Source: a virus
DNA length: 43,531 bases
Direction: 5' to 3' (one strand)
Virus record (IMG/VR): IMGVR_UViG_3300033143_001731
Span: 1 to 43,531 of that record
The notes under the pieces were generated by a model. That model saw nothing but the letters and a program-made list of their open reading frames with translations, had not been told where the DNA came from and ran no database searches. How positions within the stretch are numbered: position 1 is the stretch's first letter; every line of letters begins with the position of its first letter. Positions 31,574 to 40,763 of the stretch are shown piece after piece. Made by a program: the position numbers and the translations under genes.

Positions 31574-32035
31574 ATGAAAGAACCGATGGTTTTTAAATTA
31601 TCAAAGAACTTGTCATATGGAAAAGAAGGCGACTTCGAAGAAACAGGGGAAGTCACGATCGATGCGCCGTCAATGAAATGTTTCGCACAATTGAATCGAC
31701 TGTCGCAACTGGCAATGCACGCAATTTCAGACAACAATCATCGAAGTGCAAAAATGCGTGCAGAACTGGGACTCAAAGAACTTCCCGAAGTTGATGAATC
31801 TGATGACGCCGAAGACGACATGAAACCGGATGTTGCGAAGATCATTTTGATGTCTTCCACAACAGTTGATTTCAATGACGTTGTTGCAGAGTTCAAAAAC
31901 ATTTTGAAGGTTTCTGGATGGGTCGGTGAAAAAACAAAATTCCCGATTGATCTTTTTAATCAGCTTGAAATTGAAGACATTCAGGACATGGTCAGTGGGT
32001 ACATTTCAAATTTTATTTATCCGTCAATCTTGTAG
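31574..32035 (+). CDS. Tail assembly chaperone, short form
   Basis: A 153-residue protein (MKEPMVFKLSKNLSYGKEGDF-type N-terminus, helical C-terminus) at the position of the tail-assembly chaperone between tube and tape measure. Like lambda G and P2 E it ends just where a second open frame begins, one base back. It coats the tape measure during tube assembly. A slippery AAATTTT lies 8 codons before the stop. Confidence 0.8.
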   Translation: MKEPMVFKLSKNLSYGKEGDFEETGEVTIDAPSMKCFAQLNRLSQLAMHAISDNNHRSAKMRAELGLKELPEVDESDDAEDDMKPDVAKIILMSSTTVDFNDVVAEFKNILKVSGWVGEKTKFPIDLFNQLEIEDIQDMVSGYISNFIYPSIL

Positions 32036-32223
32036 GTTCAGGAGATTTGACGGAAGAACAACTGTTCAAAAAAATCGTTCAGGTCTGTGCATGGATGAAC
32101 GGTTCTGTGCAGTATGAACTTGCAAAGGAATATCCGATCGAAGAAATTTTCGATCTGTTGATTGAAGCAAACACGATCAACACGGAAATCAAAAACGCAA
32201 CCGCAACAGGGGCGGAAAAATAA
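31574..32223 (+). CDS. Tail assembly chaperone, -1 frameshift extended form
   Basis: The -1 frame is open from at least 31981 to a TAA at 32221-32223 with no start codon of its own near 32036. Its product (LTEEQLFKKIVQVCAWMNG then AKEYPIEEIFDLLIE) is typical of the lambda T/P2 E' extension. Slipping from the short form at AAATTTT (32008-32014) joins both parts, giving a protein of about 216 residues. Ratio of short to long form is usually conserved. Stop overlaps the tape-measure ATG (TAATG). Confidence 0.75.
32008..32014 (+). promoter_or_regulatory. Probable -1 frameshift slippery site
   Basis: AAATTTT read A-AAT-TTT in the zero frame, fitting the X-XXY-YYZ rule for -1 slippage: the tRNAs re-pair on AAA-TTT. 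It lies 21 nt before the short-form stop, and the new frame is open from there. No obvious downstream pseudoknot was identified. Confidence 0.6.
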
Positions 32224-34016
32224 TGTCATATAAAATTTCATATGTTTATAGCATTATCGACAAATATTCCGTCCCGCTTGCACGCATAGCACGCAAGACA
32301 AAAGCGTTCGAACGGCAGATGCAAGTGACGAACGCATCACTGCGGATGTTCGCAACCACGACAAAAGTTTCAAAAAAATCCCTTGACAAATATTCAAAAG
32401 GACTGACGACTGCCGCCGCAAAAAAATTCACTTATGGTCAAGCAGTCGATGCGACGAATCGAAAAATCACAGAGTCCGCAAACAAATTCGGCAAACTGAA
32501 ACGGAAGGTTGACAGCACTTCCCGATCATACGAAAAGTTCAACAATAAAGTAAAAGCGGCGGCGGCATCCCTGACAAGACGACTTGCAATGTCCATGACT
32601 GCAATCGGCATCGCATCCTTGAAAATGTCAATGGACATGAACAAAGGAATGGCAAATGTCGCAACCCTGATCCCGAAGGCAACTGAACGGATTGTCTCAT
32701 TGAAAACCGAAGTTCAAAAAATGGCAATTGAAACAGGGACGTCAACAACTGTCATGTCTGGTGGATTGTATCAGGTCATTTCTGCATTCGGTGATACCGC
32801 AGATACAACAAAAATTCTGGAAATAAATGCAAAGGCGGCAAAGGCGGGTATCGCATCAGTTACAGATTCCGTGAATTTAACATCCGCCGTAATGAAGGGA
32901 TACAACGTCGTTAATGCGGAAGGTGCGCAAAAAGCGTCTGACCTTGCATTTCAAACGGTCAAACTGGGACAGACGACATTCCCTGAACTTGCGTCATCAA
33001 TGGGTCGTGTGATTCCACTTGCAGGACAACTGGGAATGACACAGGAAGAACTATTCGCAAGTTTTGCAACCCTGACAGGTGTGACAGGTAATGCGGCGGA
33101 AGTCAGCACGCAAATGGCGGGTGCGTTGCGTGCGATGATGAAACCGACCGACAACATGAAAAAAGCAATCAAATATCTGGGATATGATTCTGCGAAGGCG
33201 TTAGTTTCTGAAAAAGGTCTGATCCCGACAATGCAAGCACTGGTCGACATCACGGGCGGAAGTGAAGAAAAACTGACATCAATGTTCGGACGCATGGAAC
33301 CGTTGGTCGCATTGTTTTCCCTGACAGGATCACAGGCGGACACGTTCACGCAGAAAATGAAGAAGATGGGTGAAGCCGCAGGGGCGACAGATGAAGCATT
33401 CAAAGTCCAGACACAGGGAATCAACAGGGCGGGATTCAAATGGGATCAGTTCAAAATAAAACTGATGGTCGGTGCACAACAAATCGGTGACAGACTGATC
33501 CCGACATTTGAGCGAATCCTGGGATCTGCGGAAGACACTGCACTTTCAATCGAAGGAATCGCAGATTCAATTGAAATAATGTTGAAACCGTTGGAAGGGA
33601 TCATCTGGATTGCAAAAAAATCGCAGGACTTTGGGGAGAGTCAAGCGAAACTTCATGAAAAAAATATACAAAAATTTAGAATTGAATCATCACAATATTA
33701 TAAAAGATATTCAGTTATGAAAGACGTCGAAGGTGTTGCGGGTATGGGTGCAAAACCGTTGCCGGACTTCATGATGGGTCGGGGATTAAAAGAATTGCCC
33801 GATTTCTTGAAGGATCGGGGATCAAAACCGTTGCCCGATTCCATGATGGACAGGGGTGCAACTGAAAATCCGATGGTCGGTCGTCAACAAACACTTGCAG
33901 GAATTATCAGTGGAGAAATTAAAGTCGGTGCGGAATTTCCCGCAACCGTTGAAAGTGCAGAAATGGAAACAAGCGGGTTCGACGGGAATCTGGGTTTGAA
34001 TATGGGGTCATTGTAA
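32223..34016 (+). CDS. Tail tape measure protein
   Basis: A 597-residue tape measure. The core (about 130-400: MNKGMANVATLIPKATERI, MSGGLYQVISAFGDTADT, LGQTTFPELASSMGRVIPLAGQLG, MFGRMEPLVALFSLTG) matches the phage TMP domain. An N-terminal helix-rich, Lys-rich region precedes it and a hydrophobic stretch lies near 119-132. Its length dictates tail length. Near the C-terminus are three 12-residue repeats. Codon composition toward the end shows several GAG triplets, unlike the rest. Confidence 0.9.
   Translation: MSYKISYVYSIIDKYSVPLARIARKTKAFERQMQVTNASLRMFATTTKVSKKSLDKYSKGLTTAAAKKFTYGQAVDATNRKITESANKFGKLKRKVDSTSRSYEKFNNKVKAAAASLTRRLAMSMTAIGIASLKMSMDMNKGMANVATLIPKATERIVSLKTEVQKMAIETGTSTTVMSGGLYQVISAFGDTADTTKILEINAKAAKAGIASVTDSVNLTSAVMKGYNVVNAEGAQKASDLAFQTVKLGQTTFPELASSMGRVIPLAGQLGMTQEELFASFATLTGVTGNAAEVSTQMAGALRAMMKPTDNMKKAIKYLGYDSAKALVSEKGLIPTMQALVDITGGSEEKLTSMFGRMEPLVALFSLTGSQADTFTQKMKKMGEAAGATDEAFKVQTQGINRAGFKWDQFKIKLMVGAQQIGDRLIPTFERILGSAEDTALSIEGIADSIEIMLKPLEGIIWIAKKSQDFGESQAKLHEKNIQKFRIESSQYYKRYSVMKDVEGVAGMGAKPLPDFMMGRGLKELPDFLKDRGSKPLPDSMMDRGATENPMVGRQQTLAGIISGEIKVGAEFPATVESAEMETSGFDGNLGLNMGSL
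33753..33860 (+). repeat. Three 36-nt tandem repeats in tape measure gene
   Basis: Three in-frame repeats of 12 codons: KPLPDFMMGRGL, KELPDFLKDRGS, KPLPDSMMDRGA. They are diverged in DNA but keep the LPD....RG core. Copy-number change would alter the protein in 12-residue steps. Confidence 0.85.
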
Positions 34017-35332
34017 TGACAAGCGTTTTCACAGAAATGCAGTCTGCGTCGTTTCGGGGCGTGCCGTTTTTGATGGAAAAAGAATCAAAGACAGGCGGGG
34101 CACGGGGCGTCGTTCACGAATATCCAGACAGCACAAAACGGGATGTTGAAAGCATCGGTGAAATCCCCCCGACTTTTCAGATGGACTGTGTCATTCATGG
34201 TGACAATGCAATCGACGATCGCATTGCGTTTGAAACAGCACTGAACGATCAGACGATCGGGACACTGGTGCATCCGATATATGGTGAAGTCGATGTCAAG
34301 GTTCTTGCACCGTACACCGTCGCATCAAATCCGACTGCAATCGGCGAATTCAGATTCAATGTCAAGTTTGCAACAACACGCAAAAAACGAACGTCCGCAG
34401 ACACTGCGGTTGATGCGGGTCAAGTTTCTGCGGATGCAAACATGGCAACATCGGCAGTGAATGACGCACTGGAAGATTCATACAAAGACCCGTCGTTCGC
34501 AGATTCACTGACGGCGGCGGCAGACAAAATCACGTCCGTCACACAGGCGGTCAACAAACAGATCGTGAAGGTGGTTGAACCCATCCAGAAGAACGTCGCA
34601 TCGTTCAACAGGGTAGTTAATGCAATTGATTCGGGCGCATTGACTATCATGTCACAGGCATTCACTGTCAAACAGACGGTCGAAGATTTGTTCGATGGGT
34701 TTCGAAATCTGACGGAACTTCCACAGGATTTGACCGAATCGTGGAAGTCATTGACTGATTTTAATTTGTTCAGGGATGCACCGTCGACAAACACCACAAA
34801 ACAGGCAGAGATTGCGAACAACACCCGCAATCTGGACACGACCGCACGACTGAACGCACTTGCGTTTGCGTTTGAGTCGTTCGCATATACAGATTTTGAA
34901 ACAGATGTTGAAATAAATGACGCACGCAAATTTCTTGATGAAAAATTTTCTGATCTGATATCACGGACGGGTCAGGATGTCAGGGAAGGATCAGTCATCG
35001 ATCCTGAAACGGGCGACACGGTGACGGGGACGATTCCAATTCCTGCACTAGAAACGACATCGGCGTCAACATATGTCGACGTGAAGGACATTGCGGGTGA
35101 TTCAAATGTTCGATCAGCATTTGCGACACTGCGTGTGAATACGTTCAGCGTTCTGGACACGAAGGAACAGAATGTGTTCAGGATCAAAGACGTCAATGTC
35201 TACAAGTCGTCAATGCCTTTGTTGACATATCAATATTTTGGAGACATGGAAAATCTGACAGCACTGGAAAACCTGAACCCTTCAAAGAATCATGCGTGCG
35301 TGAAGGGTGAAACGAAGATGGTGACAGAATGA
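34016..35332 (+). CDS. DNA-circularisation N-terminal domain tail protein (Mu gp43-like)
   Basis: A 438-residue baseplate-hub-associated protein. SASFRGVPFLMEKESKTGGARGVVHEYPDSTKRDVESIGEIPPTF and TLVHPIYGEVDVKVL are the signature of the Mu gp43 family (DNA circulation N-terminal domain), placed between tape measure and gp44-like genes as here. The C-terminal 300 residues are mostly helical and less conserved. Starts by TAATG overlap. Confidence 0.8.
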   Translation: MTSVFTEMQSASFRGVPFLMEKESKTGGARGVVHEYPDSTKRDVESIGEIPPTFQMDCVIHGDNAIDDRIAFETALNDQTIGTLVHPIYGEVDVKVLAPYTVASNPTAIGEFRFNVKFATTRKKRTSADTAVDAGQVSADANMATSAVNDALEDSYKDPSFADSLTAAADKITSVTQAVNKQIVKVVEPIQKNVASFNRVVNAIDSGALTIMSQAFTVKQTVEDLFDGFRNLTELPQDLTESWKSLTDFNLFRDAPSTNTTKQAEIANNTRNLDTTARLNALAFAFESFAYTDFETDVEINDARKFLDEKFSDLISRTGQDVREGSVIDPETGDTVTGTIPIPALETTSASTYVDVKDIAGDSNVRSAFATLRVNTFSVLDTKEQNVFRIKDVNVYKSSMPLLTYQYFGDMENLTALENLNPSKNHACVKGETKMVTE

Positions 35333-36459
35333 GTTTATCAATAAGAGTCAACGGAAAACCGTTCACACATTTTCAAAACGCAACCGTGATGCGTTCCATT
35401 GAAAGTCTGTGCGGTCGTTTCACGTTGACATCATCGGCGGACGACAACGAACTGTTTCCAGTCCTTGCCGGTGATGCAGTCGAAATCCTTGCGGATGACG
35501 TGACGATCCTGACAGGATTTGTTGACAAGTCGGGGGGATCATATGATGACAAATCACATCAGATCACCGTCAACGGACGTGACAGACTTTCAGACCTTGT
35601 CGACAGCACGGTTGCGAGGGCAGTTGAATTTTCCCCGAACATCGGACTGGAATCAATCGTCAAACACGTTCTGCGTGATCTGGGAATTGATGTCGAAGTC
35701 ATAAACAATGCAGGAAAGATTGAAAATTTCACCGAAACAGAAATTCAATCCGAAGGGATCGGGCAAAATGCATTTCAGTTCCTTGAATCGCTTGCACGAA
35801 AACGTCAGGTTCTACTGACATCTGATTTCAAAAGTAACATTGTCTTGATCCGTGGCAATACAGGAAAAATCAAAACGCCCCTGAAACATATCAAAGGCGG
35901 ACAACGCACTGGACAACGTGGAAGACTGACGACAAGTGGTGACGACAACAACATCAAGTCCGCACAATGGGACTATGATCTGTCAAACCGTTTCAACAAA
36001 TACACTGTTCAGGCGCAACTTGTCACGACTTTTTTGGGTGCGGGAACAACGCCGGAAGACGCTGTGACGCAATCGGGATCGGCAACTGATGACCAGATCA
36101 GAAAAACCCGTGTTCTGGAAATCAATTCCGAAGAAAATGCGGACGCATCAACTGCGGGTCTGCGTGCAATCTGGGAAGCAAACATTCGCAGAGCACGTTC
36201 TTTTTCATATTTCTGCACCGTGCAGGGTCATTCGGTTGACGGCGCACCGTGGGATTTCAACAAACTGGTTCACGTTTCAGATGTCTTCGCCGATTTAAGT
36301 TCAGAATTTTTAATAAAACAGGTTGATTTTTCATATAATAAAACGAAGGGAAGTTCTTCAAAAATAGGTATCACATATAAAGATGCATTCACATTGCAAG
36401 CGGAACAGGATGCACGGGAATCATCACAGGGTGATCAAGGGGATAGTTTTTTCGTATGA
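35329..36459 (+). CDS. Baseplate hub protein (Mu gp44 / gpP-like)
   Basis: A 376-residue protein: SIRVNGKPFTHFQNATVMRSIESLCGRFTLTSS, VNGRDRLSDLVDST, LESIVKHVLRDLGI, KRQVLLTSDFKSNIVLIRG. These are the beta-barrel hub features of Mu gp44, the trimer that links the tube to the spike. The repeated A..RA motif near the end and an acidic C-terminus are typical. ATGA overlap upstream, GTATGAA junction downstream. Confidence 0.8.
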   Translation: MSLSIRVNGKPFTHFQNATVMRSIESLCGRFTLTSSADDNELFPVLAGDAVEILADDVTILTGFVDKSGGSYDDKSHQITVNGRDRLSDLVDSTVARAVEFSPNIGLESIVKHVLRDLGIDVEVINNAGKIENFTETEIQSEGIGQNAFQFLESLARKRQVLLTSDFKSNIVLIRGNTGKIKTPLKHIKGGQRTGQRGRLTTSGDDNNIKSAQWDYDLSNRFNKYTVQAQLVTTFLGAGTTPEDAVTQSGSATDDQIRKTRVLEINSEENADASTAGLRAIWEANIRRARSFSYFCTVQGHSVDGAPWDFNKLVHVSDVFADLSSEFLIKQVDFSYNKTKGSSSKIGITYKDAFTLQAEQDARESSQGDQGDSFFV

Positions 36460-37118
36460 ACCAGACTTTCAACATAATTGCGACAATTAAAAAATGCACA
36501 CAGATGATCAAACAGGCGTTTGTTTCAAAGGTGTCTGATGATTCGTCTGCATATCCGCAAGTGCAAGTCACGCACAACGGGAAGACTGGTGATGCAATAC
36601 GGTTTTCACCATATGGTCTTTTTTCAAATGCGCCTGATGGAAGTTTTGTTTTATTATTAAATATTAACGGACAGGAATCAGTCAAGTTCGCAATCCCTGC
36701 ATCGACAATAAATCGATATAAGAATGCGAAGAAAGGTGAATGCGGACTGTATAATGAATTGACGAAAAGTTTTGTCTTGATGCATGAAGATGGTTCGATT
36801 CATGTTGATTCAAAAAAAGATTTGAACATCGATGTGGTCGGGAATGTGAATGCGAACATCGGCGGAAATCTGGATGCAAAGATCGAAGGGACTGCAACTG
36901 TTGAGTCGGTCGGGGTCATGACGCTGAAAGCTCCGACCATCAAACTTGAAGGTGCGATTCAGCTTCTGGGATCAGTCATAGGAAATGCAACTGGAAATTC
37001 AATCAATGCACCAGACGGATTGAAAACTGGATCACTTGACTGGGAAACACATTATCACGCACAGGGAAATGATGACGACGGCGATGTCGAACAGGACACA
37101 GGACAACCACAATCATGA
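36456..37118 (+). CDS. Baseplate spike protein (gpV / Mu gp45-like)
   Basis: A 220-residue protein. A short OB-like region, then repeated strands (DLNIDVVGNVNANIGGNLDAKIEGTATVESVG) forming a beta-helical needle, and a tail with HYHAQG, the H-x-H apex motif that holds iron in gpV-type spikes. It pierces the outer membrane. Order after gp44-like and before gp46-like genes is canonical for Mu tails. Confidence 0.8.
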   Translation: MNQTFNIIATIKKCTQMIKQAFVSKVSDDSSAYPQVQVTHNGKTGDAIRFSPYGLFSNAPDGSFVLLLNINGQESVKFAIPASTINRYKNAKKGECGLYNELTKSFVLMHEDGSIHVDSKKDLNIDVVGNVNANIGGNLDAKIEGTATVESVGVMTLKAPTIKLEGAIQLLGSVIGNATGNSINAPDGLKTGSLDWETHYHAQGNDDDGDVEQDTGQPQS

Positions 37119-37564
37119 TTGATGTAAAATTAATAATTGATAGTGAAGGACGATTCGACATTTCGTTCACAGAAGGCGACTTCACACTGGAAGATGGTTT
37201 TGACACTGCGCTGTATGTTTCTTTATTTACAGACGCCCGTGCGCCCGCAAACCTTGTCCCAGTTCCTGAACATCGACGGGGATGGATGGGTGACATCGTC
37301 AGTCCCGTGGAAGGTCGTTCACTGGGGGGTCTGTTGTGGTTAGTTGATCAAAGACGACTGACGCAGGACACGTTGAATGATTCGGTTTCCTATGCACGCA
37401 AATCAGTGAAATGGTTTGTGGAAGATAAATGGTTGAACGGAATCGACGTCAGTGGTATAATTGTTCCACGTTCGGGGATTCGATTGTTCGTTGTTCCGAC
37501 AGCACTGAACGGGCAGGTTGAAACAACAAGAACGCTCGATCTGTGGAAATTAACAGGGAATTAA
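37115..37564 (+). CDS. Baseplate wedge protein (Mu gp46 / gp25-like)
   Basis: A 149-residue protein of the GP46/gpW-like family: HRRGWMGDIVSPVEGRSLGGLLWLVDQRRLTQDTLNDSVSYARKSVKWFVED is the family core (RRGWWGD...GS+LWLL...T..TL..A..YA..AL.W...D). It forms the sheath-starter part of the baseplate. 4-nt overlap with the spike gene. Confidence 0.85.
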   Translation: MIDVKLIIDSEGRFDISFTEGDFTLEDGFDTALYVSLFTDARAPANLVPVPEHRRGWMGDIVSPVEGRSLGGLLWLVDQRRLTQDTLNDSVSYARKSVKWFVEDKWLNGIDVSGIIVPRSGIRLFVVPTALNGQVETTRTLDLWKLTGN

Positions 37565-37567
37565 AAA

Positions 37568-38887
37568 ATGACTTTACCGTATAAGACACAGCAACAGATC
37601 ACTGATCGGGTTCGGGGCGACATCGGTGCAATTGACGGTCTTGACCCGACATTGTTTGCAACATTCATCAGACCCCTTGCGGAATCAGGCGGAAACAGAA
37701 GTTTTGATCTTCAAGAACTTATCAGGCTACTTGAAAAAATGTCGTTCCCCCAGACTGCGATTGATACATATCTTGATCTGTGGTTGTCATATGAAGGACT
37801 GACGGGTGATCCCGCAACTGGAAGTGAAGGTGCAATCACACTTGAAGGAACGATCGGGAAGACACTTGATGCAGATGACGAACTGAATTCGGAAGACAGT
37901 GTGGTCTATGCATTGACGGCGGGCGTCACGTTTGCAAATCAATTGATCAATGTCACCAGTCTGACCAGATCAGGAACGACGGTCACGGCAACAACACCGT
38001 CGGCGCATAGCCTTGCGACAGGAATTGATATCGACATTCTGGGTGCAGTTGAAACCGACTATAATGGAACATATGAAATCATCGTGTTGTCTGCAACGAC
38101 ATTCACATATGAAATCACAACAACACCGACAACCCCTGCAACTGGAACAATCACGGCAGATTTTGACGGGGCGTTCGGGGAAGTTGTTTCGACGGTCGTG
38201 AATGATTCTAAAAATGATGTCAATGTCAATCTGGATAGTGGTGCAAAACTGACACTGTCAATTCCCGTGATCGGCATTGAATCAACTGCACGGGTTCAGT
38301 TCACAGGGATCACAGGCGGTGCGGACGCTGAATCAAATGAATCGAAGTTCAGTCGATTGATGCAGTCACGCACGAATCCTGTTGCGAATTTCAATCCCAC
38401 TGCAATCACAAAAGAATGTTTGAAGGTTTCAGGCGTCACACGGGTGAAGGTGAAAAGAATCACACCATATGTCGGCGCAGTCACGATCCTGTTTGTCAGA
38501 GACAATGACAGCAACATCATTCCCGACGGCGGGGAAGTGCAGGACGTCAGGGATGTTCTTCTGGAAATTCTGCCCGCACAATCGTCAGAAGACGATCTAT
38601 TTGTCACTGCGCCGACACCAGTTTCAACGAATTATGATTTCGCATCCATCAGTCCAGACACGCCGACAATGCGGGAAGCAGTTGACGCAAGTCTTGATGC
38701 ATTTTACAGGGACAGTGTGACATTCGAACAGGACATCACGGAAGACAAATATCGCAGTGCAATCATTGACACGGTTGATCCTGAAACGGGTGAAATTTTA
38801 CAATCGTTCACACTTAATTTACCATCTGGGGACATTCCCGTCACAACAAATGAAATCGGAATCAAAGGGACGGTGACATTCGCATGA
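37568..38887 (+). CDS. Baseplate J-like protein (Mu gp47) with inserted beta module
   Basis: A 439-residue protein. N-terminal DRVRGDIGAIDGLDPT, central IVTV-like baseplate J pattern (SRLMQSRTNPVANFNPTAITKECLKVSGVTRVKV) and the C-terminal half match Mu gp47/gpJ. Residues about 128-205 hold an inserted beta module (HSLATGIDIDILGAVETDYNGTYEI, then ATTFTYEITT) that recurs in the tail-terminator gene at 28167. Wedge component controlling sheath triggering. Confidence 0.85.
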   Translation: MTLPYKTQQQITDRVRGDIGAIDGLDPTLFATFIRPLAESGGNRSFDLQELIRLLEKMSFPQTAIDTYLDLWLSYEGLTGDPATGSEGAITLEGTIGKTLDADDELNSEDSVVYALTAGVTFANQLINVTSLTRSGTTVTATTPSAHSLATGIDIDILGAVETDYNGTYEIIVLSATTFTYEITTTPTTPATGTITADFDGAFGEVVSTVVNDSKNDVNVNLDSGAKLTLSIPVIGIESTARVQFTGITGGADAESNESKFSRLMQSRTNPVANFNPTAITKECLKVSGVTRVKVKRITPYVGAVTILFVRDNDSNIIPDGGEVQDVRDVLLEILPAQSSEDDLFVTAPTPVSTNYDFASISPDTPTMREAVDASLDAFYRDSVTFEQDITEDKYRSAIIDTVDPETGEILQSFTLNLPSGDIPVTTNEIGIKGTVTFA

Positions 38888-39501
38888 TGAATCGGTTTGA
38901 CATATCAAAAGAAGACAGTGCATTTTTGCTTGCGTCCCATCTTCCGAAGGGCAGAGTCTGGGAAGGCGGGTTTGATTCGTCAAAGAACTTCGGAATGTTG
39001 GTCGGCGCAATGGCTGTTGAATATTATCGGTTGACGGTTCTGTGCGAAACCCTGTCGAACGAACTGAACATTCGAAAAACAACCGATCTTCTTCCCGAAT
39101 GGGAAAAGTCGGTCGCAATTCCGAACGACTACTTTTCAAACACAGAATCGATTGAACGACGCCGTGCACAGATTGAACAACTGTTTTCAAACTTCGGGGG
39201 CGTTCAAACGGCGGATGATCTGGTTCGGGTTGCATTGTTCTTCGGTTTTGATATAACAGTGACTGCGGGAAGTGATTTTGATGAAACACCAGAAGTTTTC
39301 CCGCTGACGTTTCCACTGCCTTTTTCAAAAAGCAGAAGGGAAACCGGACACACAATATATGTTCATATAATCGGTCAGGTTTTGGAAGGGACAGTCTTTC
39401 CACTTCCTTTTCCGATTCCATTTGAAACACAGGCTGAACATTTTTTGCGGTTGATATTTGAAATTTTAATTCCCGCAAATGTTCAATTGATTTTTTATTA
39501 A
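38884..39501 (+). CDS. Tail protein, Mu gp48/DUF2313-like
   Basis: A 205-residue protein: LASHLPKGRVWEGGF start, TTDLLPEWEKSVAIPNDYF, ERRRAQIEQLFSNFGGVQTADDLVRVALFFGFDITV match DUF2313 (YmfQ/Mu gp48), the protein linking baseplate to fibre. It overlaps the gp47-like gene by 4 nt. The C-terminus is unusually rich in aromatic and Pro residues (FPLTFPLPF, FPLPFPIPF). Confidence 0.8.
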   Translation: MMNRFDISKEDSAFLLASHLPKGRVWEGGFDSSKNFGMLVGAMAVEYYRLTVLCETLSNELNIRKTTDLLPEWEKSVAIPNDYFSNTESIERRRAQIEQLFSNFGGVQTADDLVRVALFFGFDITVTAGSDFDETPEVFPLTFPLPFSKSRRETGHTIYVHIIGQVLEGTVFPLPFPIPFETQAEHFLRLIFEILIPANVQLIFY

Positions 39502-39510
39502 GGGGGAAAT

Positions 39511-40746
39511 ATGCGAGATATACAAACAAAAACTGACGGCGTGTCAACGCTTCCTGCGAGTCAGTACAATGCAAACCTTTTGAACGAACTTCAAAACGCA
39601 GTTGAATCCGTGGGAATCACACTTGATCCCGAAGGGGGCGCAGACACGAATCTGTTCATGTTAGCACAAACCCTTGCGACTTATGCGTTAGACGGTGGAT
39701 TTTATCAGGATTCAGGGACTGCGAACACATACGTTCTGTCAAAAATCATTGCAACATTCAAATCACCAGAAGACTATTTCAACGGAATGTCTGTGTCGTT
39801 CGTTGTGGGAAACACAAACACAGGTGTGTCCACGATCAATGTCGCTGGACTGGGTGCTAAATCTTTAAAAAGTGCGGGCAGTCTTGCGCTGAAACTGGGT
39901 GATCTGCCGAAGGGCGCAGTCGTATCCGCAAGATACAATGGAACGGACTTCATCATTGAAAGCGTTGCAAGACCACAGACATCGGGTGACAATCTGTTGC
40001 TGAATTCAAAATTCAATATCAATCAACGTGAAGTTTCGGGGGCGGTTGTTTTGGGTGCGGGCGTTTATGGTCACGATCGATGGAAGGGTGGTTCGGGTGG
40101 TTGTTCATATACGTTTGCGCAAGCACTGGGGGTCACTACTATCACAATATCGGCGGGAACACTTGTTCAAGAGGTTGACGGGGACAATGTTATTTCAGGT
40201 GATCACGTTTTGAGTTGGACAGGAACAGCACAGGCGCAAGTTGACGGGGGTGGTTATGGCGACACGGGCGAAGTCGTTGAAACGCTTGTCGGCGGAACAA
40301 ACGCAGTCATTGAATTCGGGACTGGAACTGTTTTAAAAACACAGCTTGAATTCGGGACAATTCCATCATCATTTAAAAATTTATCGGGCGAAATCGATCT
40401 TGATAAATGTCAGGATTATTTCGAAAGAATCAAGGCCGATGTTAATCAAATTTCATTTGGTGTGGGACAGACAAGAATTTCAACCATCGGTGACGTTAAC
40501 ATCAGTTATAGTGAAAAGCGAATCATACCATCTGTGTCATTGTCAAGCACTGCATCGGAATTTGCTATTTTTCACAGGCAGACACACACAGCATGCACGA
40601 ATACAAGCGTCGTCGGAGGTTCAGTTGGGCGCAAGTCTTGTCGGGTTACTGGCACAACTGCGAGTGTATTGACTGCGGGTGAGGGTGTGCAACTTACTGC
40701 AAATACTACAACAAATCCATATATCGACATTGATGCAGAAATTTAA
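39511..40746 (+). CDS. Tail fibre protein
   Basis: A 411-residue fibre protein. The N-terminal 160 residues are baseplate-binding type (TKTDGVSTLPASQYNANLLNELQNAVESVG, typical of phage tail-fibre N-termini); the region NLLLNSKFNINQREVSG onward is a carbohydrate-binding-module-like jelly roll seen in receptor-binding proteins. The C-terminal DNA (from about 40160) has several GAG triplets, consistent with horizontal exchange of the receptor-binding end. AAGGGGGAAA precedes the start. Confidence 0.8.
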   Translation: MRDIQTKTDGVSTLPASQYNANLLNELQNAVESVGITLDPEGGADTNLFMLAQTLATYALDGGFYQDSGTANTYVLSKIIATFKSPEDYFNGMSVSFVVGNTNTGVSTINVAGLGAKSLKSAGSLALKLGDLPKGAVVSARYNGTDFIIESVARPQTSGDNLLLNSKFNINQREVSGAVVLGAGVYGHDRWKGGSGGCSYTFAQALGVTTITISAGTLVQEVDGDNVISGDHVLSWTGTAQAQVDGGGYGDTGEVVETLVGGTNAVIEFGTGTVLKTQLEFGTIPSSFKNLSGEIDLDKCQDYFERIKADVNQISFGVGQTRISTIGDVNISYSEKRIIPSVSLSSTASEFAIFHRQTHTACTNTSVVGGSVGRKSCRVTGTTASVLTAGEGVQLTANTTTNPYIDIDAEI

Positions 40747-40763
40747 GGGGGGGGGATTTTATA

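Noticed and set aside
38819-39574. 251-codon open frame on the - strand
   Set aside because: It lies wholly antisense to the well-supported gp48-like gene, has low-complexity shadow composition and no ribosome site.
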